From: Halichondria panicea
Taxonomy: Eukaryota; Porifera; Demospongiae; Suberitida; Halichondriidae
Length of the DNA: 64,000 bases
Direction: 5' to 3'
Assembly (NCBI RefSeq): GCF_963675165.1
Contig: NC_087388.1
Span: 4,221,047-4,285,046 of the forward strand
The number at the start of each line of letters is the position of its first letter. Position 1 is the stretch's first letter. A program made the position numbers and the translations under genes. Positions 57,367-64,000 of the stretch are shown here, one piece after another. The notes beneath the pieces were generated by a model. That model was not told where the DNA came from. It was given only the letters and a program-made list of their open reading frames with translations, and ran no database searches.

Positions 57367-59599
57367 TCACTGAGACTTTGACAACTTCCATAAACACAAA
57401 ACGGATATTACTGTCAACGCAACACTAACAATCACGATAACAGTCGCAGGTATCCCAATCGTAACACCTGCATGAGCAACACTCATAGCAGCACCTGATG
57501 TTACTTGGAGACCAGAGAAACCATGTGTGCCTTCCGACGGAGGTACAGCCTGGGCCAACACACACGGGAAGCCACCTGTGTTCAACATAGGCAGGTGACA
57601 GGGGGGGTCAGAAATAGTTCGTAGAGTGCAATTGACCCTCGTGAGATTAACTGTATCATATCGATATCGGTCCCCACGAACAAATACATCGAGATACGAT
57701 ATCAAATCGTAGGAGCCAAGCCCTATAGAGTAGTAGGCGTCTGCTTTAAAGTTGAAATCGAAAACACTTGCCAATGTAGGTGTATCTGTACTGACCATTG
57801 TACTGTTGCAGTACACAGCATACTGAATGTGCTTCTTCCAGTGCTCCTCATCAGTTATGAAGTCTTGAAAATGTGTTTGGTTATCAAAAATACATACAAT
57901 CACTTCACTACTCCTACCAAGAGGTGTCGACGCATTAATGGAAACAGATACATTTGAGTTTTGAGAAAAATACTGTTTCTCGTAGACACCAAACGACCGA
58001 GTGACGTTTGTGTAGCCATACCGCGAATCACTGACAGTTTCCCGATGCTTACGGACATCTTCACATTTTCCAGTATATAATCGAAGTTCCTGCACGGTAG
58101 AGTCATCTTGAGTCGAGCTAAATTCTTGTGCAAATAAATCCGAGTGACAAGAAGTGCCAATGTTGGGAACAAACAGGATACTATCGTTACTGAAGATATC
58201 CAGGCTAGTTGAGTAGTCCCTACATGGAGCTATGACAACAGGAACAGCAACACAGACAATAATGATCAAGAGTCCAACAAGAGTGCACAAAGAACATGTC
58301 GTACACAATTGGGGATGTGATTTGAGCCGATTTTGGAGTCTCTGAAACACAGACAGCTGTGGCACCGGACGTTGAAGCAATCTAGTATGTTCAGAAGGTT
58401 GGCAGAAAGGCACACCATTATTCTCCTCAGTGCACTGACCATGTGGATTACCTGCAAAGAGAATATTGAAATACAAATACTACAGGCCACTCATTACGAC
58501 AAGGTACCAGTTAGGGATCTGTGTTAGTAGTTAAGTACACAAAATACATAAAGGTATTAAGTGACATACTATTACTAAGTTTGTATGATTATAGCACTCC
58601 TATTCCAATTACTTAGCAGAAGCCTTCTGCTATCAGATCGTAATTATTATATCATCAAAAAAAAGATTGCACAATCATGGCAAGGGCGTATAAAGAGAAG
58701 AGGGCATGTAACTACAATCTATCGTATTATAAATGGACGGGGCGTATTAGTAAAAATAGACAAGAATTTATTGCACGTGCATGCACTTCATACTCTAGAC
58801 TAGCCTTTTTTTTAACTCTATTCCCTAGTGGGCGGTTGGCTAAACTATGGCATATCCTGCTGACTTATCGATAATATGACACATACATTATACATTGTGA
58901 GTTGCATGCCCTCTTCTCTTTATACGCCCTTGGTCATGGTATCTAAGAACATGTATACACACATGTAATAACTACAATAATCGTATGATGTACTATTAGT
59001 GACTGGAGAGTGTACAACAATTAATCCCGTATCACATCCGGTCCAGTAATTGCATGTTGTCATTGACAATTACCTGTTAAGTAATTGCATGCTGTCAATG
59101 ACAACGTATTGTTTTTGAATAACGACCGCGGCTAAAGAAAACTGCAGAGAACTTCATCATACACGATCAGAAATCAATAGTCTGGTTACTCGTGCAATAA
59201 GAGTGCACCCTTAACTTTTTAGAGGGATATCTAGTATCACAATCCCATGGTACAAAAAGATACACTGAAGTATTTTCACTTACCCTCTGCCCCGGCCCCA
59301 CTACGAGGCTCTGAGTTAGAATCCCGTTGTCCTGCACTCAGAAAATCTGGATGAGATGGCTGAGCTGTAGCTTGTGGTGTAGCCTCATTGATATGTAAAG
59401 TTGCTGGTGCTACCAATTGGGACTTCGTACAATCTGTTGTAGACAACTGCACACTTGCAGCCACTGATGCTGTTAGGTGAGGGGACTCTTCCTCAGATTC
59501 CAAGTAGGGAGAGTCATCAGTGGATGAATAGGATCTACCAGAAGGTGTATGTGTTAGTGATTTGAGCTCCTTTGGATCTTTTCCGTTCCTGGCAGCCAT
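57367..59599 (-). CDS. Two-transmembrane surface protein, family member 3 (466 aa)
   Basis: Two exons: 59599-59284 and 58451-57367; GT/AG, phase 1, total 467 codons. The start MAARNGKDPKELK is the first ATG after an in-frame stretch that could also extend upstream. The N-terminal ~170 residues are Ser/Thr/Glu-rich (SYSSTDDSPYLESEEE), likely cytoplasmic. Membrane segment 1 is TLVGLLIIIVCVAVPVVIA. A ~210-residue extracellular region follows with N-glycosylation sites and cysteines, including EVIVCIFDNQTHFQDF, which parallels ITFCILDN-type sequence in member 1. Membrane segment 2 (IPATVIVIVSVALTVISVLC) ends in a short KLSKSQ tail. The single intron holds a hairpin MITE. It is divergent from the DED gene with ~165 bp between the starts. 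Confidence 0.8.
58674..58940. repeat. MITE with caagggcgtataaagagaag ends, in an intron
   Basis: catggcaagggcgtataaag-agaagagggcatg (58674-58707) is matched in inverse by catgccctcttctctttata-cgcccttggtcatg (58907-58940). The arms are near-perfect. The loop of ~200 bp has no coding I recognise. Confidence 0.85.
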
Positions 59600-59765
59600 G
59601 ACATGAGCAGCTTGAATATAATACCTCTTTAACAAAAAGTTGTTAATTATTAATTTTATTGCTGATTGGACACAATTTGGTAGGGACTTTCCCAGGGAAA
59701 CCCTTGACCTCTGATATAGGCGTGGTGCCGCGTGCATGCACAAACTAGCTAGCTAGCTAGCCACA
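59600..59765. promoter_or_regulatory. Putative bidirectional promoter, ~165 bp
   Basis: It lies between the ATG of the minus-strand 466-aa surface protein and the ATG of the plus-strand DED protein. It includes agctagctagctagct just before the DED start and a gcatgcatgc run. No TATA-type element is clear. The call rests on position only. Confidence 0.45.
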
Positions 59766-61572
59766 ATGGCCAGCGATCTAGATCTAAATGGAATTCTCAA
59801 CAAGATAGACCAGAATGCCTCTACTGATCAACTAGAGAAGCTGAAACTACTGGCAGCAGCTGTGGTCTCATTCAAGATCATTGAAGACCCATCGAAGATT
59901 ACTGGTGATATCTATAGGGCTGTGTTCGATGTGTTTGTAGAGGAACCTAACGCAGTTACAGTGTTCAAGAGGCTACTAACAGGAGCTGGCTATGCTAGGA
60001 GACTTATTGAAGAACTAACACAATTCACTGTTGCATCCCAGCCGTCCCCAGACCTAGAAAAGCTTTATTTCTACGAACTTCTTGTCAAAGTTTCAGATCA
60101 AGTCGGAAATGGCGAGTACTTTCGGTATCTGAGGAACCGCATACCACGGAAATTGCTCGACATAAACCGTGATCGAATTTCAACTTGTGTACGATTGTTT
60201 CAAATCTTAGAGCAGAAGAGAATATTAGACCCATTAAAGGCGACAAGCTCTCTCACACAATTGGAGGGATGGCTCAAGGACATCAATAGAGATGATGTCG
60301 CTGAGATTGTGAGGAAGAGGATCGATGAAATTAGAGGTGAATGTTAATTTTAATGTTGTGCATTTTGAGGCCACATGTACTTATAAAACCTATATAGATC
60401 TACATGTATAATTATACCGTATAGCAGGTTATTTTCGTATGGTGAAAATTTTCGTATTTTGTATTGTAGGGTCGTTTCTAGTACTTGAAGCAGGGGGTGC
60501 TCGAAATTCCTAAAAAAGAAAGTCAACTGTTTTTTTGAGACCCTGTCGGTGTGTAACTGGCCAATGCTGATTGCGCGTACTCAATAGGGCGTGGTCATGA
60601 CTAGTAACATTTGCGTAAGAGAATTCAAGACAACTGCTCAGTTAGCTAGACCAGTACTTATAGCTAGATTACTCTCATGGTTGTCTGGAAGGCCAGGGGG
60701 TGCTCAAGCCTCCAAAGCCCCTCGTTAGGCAGGCCACTGGTAGAGCATCATACGAAAATGAATTATATTCTGCCGCGATACGTTCAATGTCACTATCCTG
60801 AGCTGTACGAATATTTAAAATACGAAATTGGGCAGTTTATACAAAAATGTGCACCAATAAAACTTACCTGCTATACGATATGCATTATTACGTGTAATTC
60901 TAATCACGCATAAATTGTTCTCTGCAGAAAGGGAGCAACCGCAACAGGGTGGAATTCAACCTCTTAATGGTAAGTTCTACACTGCATGATGCATCGATCG
61001 GTGAATTATCGGTGGATTATATCCTGATTCCGCTGCGGTAGCTAATCTCAAAATCTTGAGGCTGGATACTCGGGACTGAGGAAGTGAAATCATTCTGTAG
61101 CTAAGCCTAAAGCATTACTGTATACTGTGTACATTTTTGCAATGTCGGCAGTGCGTGAGACAAAACTAAAGCACCGCGGGTGCTGATGCCTCGGTGGTGG
61201 CACCAAACATGAAGCAAAAAGTGGGAAATGATCGACTATAATCGTTGATGTCAAACGTTCAAAGTCTATGGCTGCATGAAACAGCTAAGCCCAGCTTTGC
61301 AGCTCTTCTGTCACTCTTGCAGCTACCAAATAGCTAGTACAGAGCTAGCTGCTAAGTAGAGTATAGAAACACTCTATGGACAAGTTTTGCTACGCACTGT
61401 TCTGAAAAGGCTACAATGGCATTCCAAGTAAGCAATCCTACCTATAATATAATAACTCGAGAACGAAACGCATTATTTTGCAAATCCACAAATTTCGATC
61501 CAAGAAAACGTAGCTAGAAGCCTATAGAAACTCTTACTTGCACTTCATTGATCCTTGAACAGCTGTAACACT

Positions 61573-61622
<50 letters not shown>

Positions 61623-62118
61623 CACACTACCGTATACCTCGCTTGCGCATGCGCACACCAAGGCATAAAAACTCATCATGAACAATTAAATATGCGGTTT
61701 GATCTTACTCAATAAAAAACACCCTTGTGATATTTTCTTATAGTCTTCAGCTAACATCATGCGATGGCAAAAGTGGTTAACAAACCATACACTAATAAGT
61801 GAAGCTGCTGCGAGCATAATTTACGTAGATTTATACGAAGATAGCAGTCTAAATGAAATCCTCAATCCTTACCTCTGTCTTTTTCCTTTTTTTTATCAGA
61901 TGGAGATAGAGTCATACAACCAGTACAAGAAACAGAGACCATATAGGGCTATTTTGGTGTTATTGTGTGTTTTATGTTCATTAGTTATTGTTTAATATCT
62001 TACATATATTAATTGTCATACATTTTTTATTTTAGTCGATTCTCTGCCGTCCAAAGAGATAGTTCATTATACCCGACCCGTAGGTGTAATTGCAGATAAC
62101 TCCATAGACGAAAATTAA
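59766..62118 (+). CDS. Death-effector-domain-like protein (231 aa)
   Basis: Exons 59766-60336, 60928-60969 and 62036-62118; GT/AG, phase 1 at both junctions, total exactly 232 codons. The protein is helical with two repeats: residues ~5-90 (LNGILNKIDQNAS...VFDVFVEEPNAVTVFKRLL) and ~95-185 (YFYELLVKVSDQVGNGEYF, RNRIPRKLLDINRD, LFQILEQKRIL, LKDINRDDVAEIV). The second has the DED signature of six helices with the R-x-D-type RDDV motif; the first looks like a diverged DED. This is the tandem-DED plan of caspase-8, FLIP and FADD-type adaptors in the animal death/immune pathway. No caspase part follows; the tail is short and polar. An alternative last exon at ~61903 would change only the tail. Confidence 0.75.
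60414..60887. repeat. MITE with taccgtatagcaggt ends and nested repeat, in an intron
   Basis: taccgtatagcaggttattttcg at 60414 is matched in inverse by acctgctatacgata near 60865-60880. A second repeat (gcagggggtgctcgaaattcc near 60492 and ggccagggggtgctcaagcc near 60692) is nested inside. No coding. It lies in the first intron of the DED gene. Confidence 0.6.
61380..61670 (+). repeat. Interspersed repeat, copy 2, with (CA)n tract
   Basis: Same block order as 31560-31860. The CA tract is expanded to ~27 dinucleotides (61570-61624). In the second intron of the DED gene. Confidence 0.7.
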
Positions 62119-62302
62119 TGTATGGTGCTTCTGTGTCTCACAATGGTAAATAGTACACCAACATTCATGCAGCTATAGATCTACCACATATGATATTCAT
62201 CGACTCAGAGCTAGGTCACCACGCCTATAATTATAGCCTAAGTGCTTGCATAGATCTATAAATTACATGGATATGAAACGCCTCCGTAAACAGACGTTTG
62301 GG

Positions 62303-62946
62303 CTGGGATGATGATAGCCTCGACCCCCGGCCGATCCGTCTCCAATTGAACGCTAGGTCGCCTACTAGGCCTGGTATTGATTGTATTTGGGCGTGATCTG
62401 GGCGTGGTTTTTTAATACATAAAACAAATTGACTCGTGGTACAACAAAAAATGAATCCTCCAACAGTGGTCTTCAACAACAGCCTCTGGGGCAGTATACA
62501 GCAGGAAATACTTCCCAGAAGACACTTCTTTGGCAGTGGTAACCAAATCTTTGTCGATTCCTTTATTGCTACTGAGGATGGCAGCAGAAACACCTCTATT
62601 GTTTAGACTCTTGATCTGGTCAATCATGAGTCTCATGATGAGAGATACAAGGGGAGAGACAATTAACAAGAACAACACTTTTGTCAACAGGAGGAGCCTT
62701 GGTCCTACCAGAGATACAAAAGAAACATGACACGGAGCTAAATTACTGTAACTTTTACGGGAGTAAAATGCCTCTACGTACACCTTTAGTATTACAGAAA
62801 AAAAGCAGGAAACAAAATGTAAAGAATCACTGCTTTTGTTTCCTGTTCCTGCCACGCCCAGATACAATCAATACCAGGCCGTATTTTTCAACTTCGTTCT
62901 ATTAAAAAAAAATCGGCCTGGGACCGAGGCTAGGATGATGATTGCC
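62303..62946 (-). mobile_element. Foldback element carrying a RecQ-like helicase fragment
   Basis: The arms gatgatgatagcctcg...ggccgat...ggcctggtattgattgtat-tgggcgtg (62309-62398) and their inverse (62848-62945) enclose ~450 bp. On the minus strand, 62680-62450 reads as part of a RecQ-like helicase core: LLIVSPLVSLI, MIDQIKSLNNRGVSAAILS and a GKYFLLYTAPEAVVED stretch. There is no Walker A or full helicase, so it is a captured or decayed fragment of a larger element. Confidence 0.65.
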
Positions 62947-64000
62947 TCGGATGTAACGGTCTAGTATACGAATTTTTCCAAATAAAAATGGCTACTGAAA
63001 GTGTGTCTCTAGTTGTTCCAGCTCTGAGAGCGTCTCAGACGACTTTTGAAAATTTCTGACAGAGAATGATGATGATGGAGGCTTTACAATAACAAGGATA
63101 CACTTTACATGTGCATTCTGGGATTTAATATAGCACAAAATATTATTATTATTTAATTAATAACAAAAACTATGTGTCTAGATAGATTGGAAATGAATGA
63201 ATCATGATAATGCTTGGCTATAATAGCTGATGTGGAGTAGAGGCTTTGACATAGACATGTGGACGTCACATTCTTGTGTCATTCTTTCGCCAGTCAATGA
63301 ATGGTTCCTTCTTCTCGCGAGGCATTGTCTGAGGTGTAGTCTGGCTGCAAAAAATAAGCAAACAGTCAAGTATGACATTGTAACTACTATAATAATGAAT
63401 AATAATTATGTAGCTATATTTCATAATCGAAAAATAATAAATAATCAACAACAATTCATTGAGAGCGTGAATTTTTAGTACATTTGAACTTGCTTTTTAG
63501 CCAAACTAAGACATGTGCATCAATAAAACTTAGTGGACCCGGTGAACATGCCCTTACTCTACGAAATAAAACTTAGTACAGACATTCAACAAATGTGGTT
63601 CAAGAAATCAACTGACACAAAGAAGGACACTTGAAAACACCTTCAACTGTTTGTAACCAGATAGTTAAAAGCATACACAAGGTCAAAAGTAAGTGGACCC
63701 AGTACCTATACCTACTGGCTAACTACTACACAAAAAATAAACACAGTAATTCTTTTCAAACAGCAGATCAACTAACACAAAGTTATTAAAAGAGTGAATA
63801 TAGCCATTTTCAGCTCCACAAATCAGCTACAACGCTCTAACTGGAACAATCATAACTAAAACTTAGAACAATCATAACTAAAACTTACTTTACAGACCTA
63901 GTTAAAGCCAATCATAGTGGTATCACTTCAGCTTTCAATCGTAGACTCTTGTGACAACAGATTCTTTGCTTGCCAGTAGCTCTTCATTTTCTGGTACATG
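62947..64000. other. No gene identified
   Basis: AT-rich. The piece aagtggaccc with flanking ...aaacttag recurs at 63528 and 63690, which hints at a diverged tandem repeat. No coding pattern on either strand that I trust; a gene beginning beyond the window is possible. Confidence 0.4.

Noticed and set aside
61759-61995. Frame ending in a hydrophobic stretch, possible TM tail for the DED protein
   Set aside because: The phase does not fit the preceding exon. The exon at 62036-62118 fits phase and stop, so the TM tail is not supported.
63230-63478. 82-codon frame near the right edge
   Set aside because: Opposite-strand frame is also open, composition is AT-driven, and no motif is present.
1-64000. 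tRNA or rRNA genes
   Set aside because: I looked for cloverleaf-like GGTTCRA boxes and rRNA-like conserved stretches and saw none convincing. A tRNA scan could still find one.

Overview
The window is animal nuclear DNA, AT-rich, with small spliced genes (introns often 40-130 bp), a very high load of DNA transposons and hairpin MITEs, and no bacterial-type operons. The best guess is a sponge (demosponge). The grounds are compact introns, an EMI/IPT/AMOP/vWD/EGF surface protein, a DED protein, a HND-type kinase, and transposon families that I recall as abundant in sponges and cnidarians. I could not confirm the species.

Layout. 0.3-0.6 kb holds a broken copy of the last exons of the receptor gene at 11.0-16.2 kb (minus strand). 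1.6-9.5 kb is a Ginger-type DNA transposon: inverted repeats of about 1 kb enclose a spliced H2C2 / D,D35E integrase / GPY-F / cysteine-rich / ULP1-protease gene. 11.0-16.2 kb is the multidomain receptor with hairpin MITEs in its introns. 16.7-22.5 kb is repeat-rich: foldback elements, one with an 8-bp target duplication, and a decayed second Ginger-like element with integrase, ULP1 and PHD-like remnants.

23.6-33.2 kb holds two genes of a two-transmembrane surface protein family, a PHD fragment, and two members of a small family of about 164 aa that I do not recognise. A Merlin-like transposase remnant sits in an intron of the second small gene. 33.8-36.3 kb is an intact 8-exon, 727-aa gene of transposon-like type (minus strand). 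36.4-48.1 kb is a tandem piggyBac structure, A-T-A-T-A. A is a 941-bp block with its own piggyBac-like ends, and T is 4.4 kb with the transposase, whose intron is a minisatellite of about 15 units.

48.2-56.3 kb holds a protein kinase gene, a chromodomain gene, a small MGNCC protein, BEN-like exons between inverted repeats, and two further members of the 164-aa family. 57.4-62.1 kb holds a third two-TM surface protein (466 aa), divergent by about 165 bp from a DED-domain gene (231 aa). 62.3-62.9 kb is a foldback element with a RecQ-like helicase fragment. The last kilobase shows nothing I can name.

How the genes may work together: surface proteins, a kinase, a DED adaptor-like protein and an expanded small family lie within 40 kb. 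This is compatible with a rapidly evolving recognition/signalling neighbourhood, but that is inference. Most of the remaining sequence is transposable elements. Exon coordinates were derived by hand from splice sites, reading-frame continuity and phase arithmetic; none was checked against transcripts.
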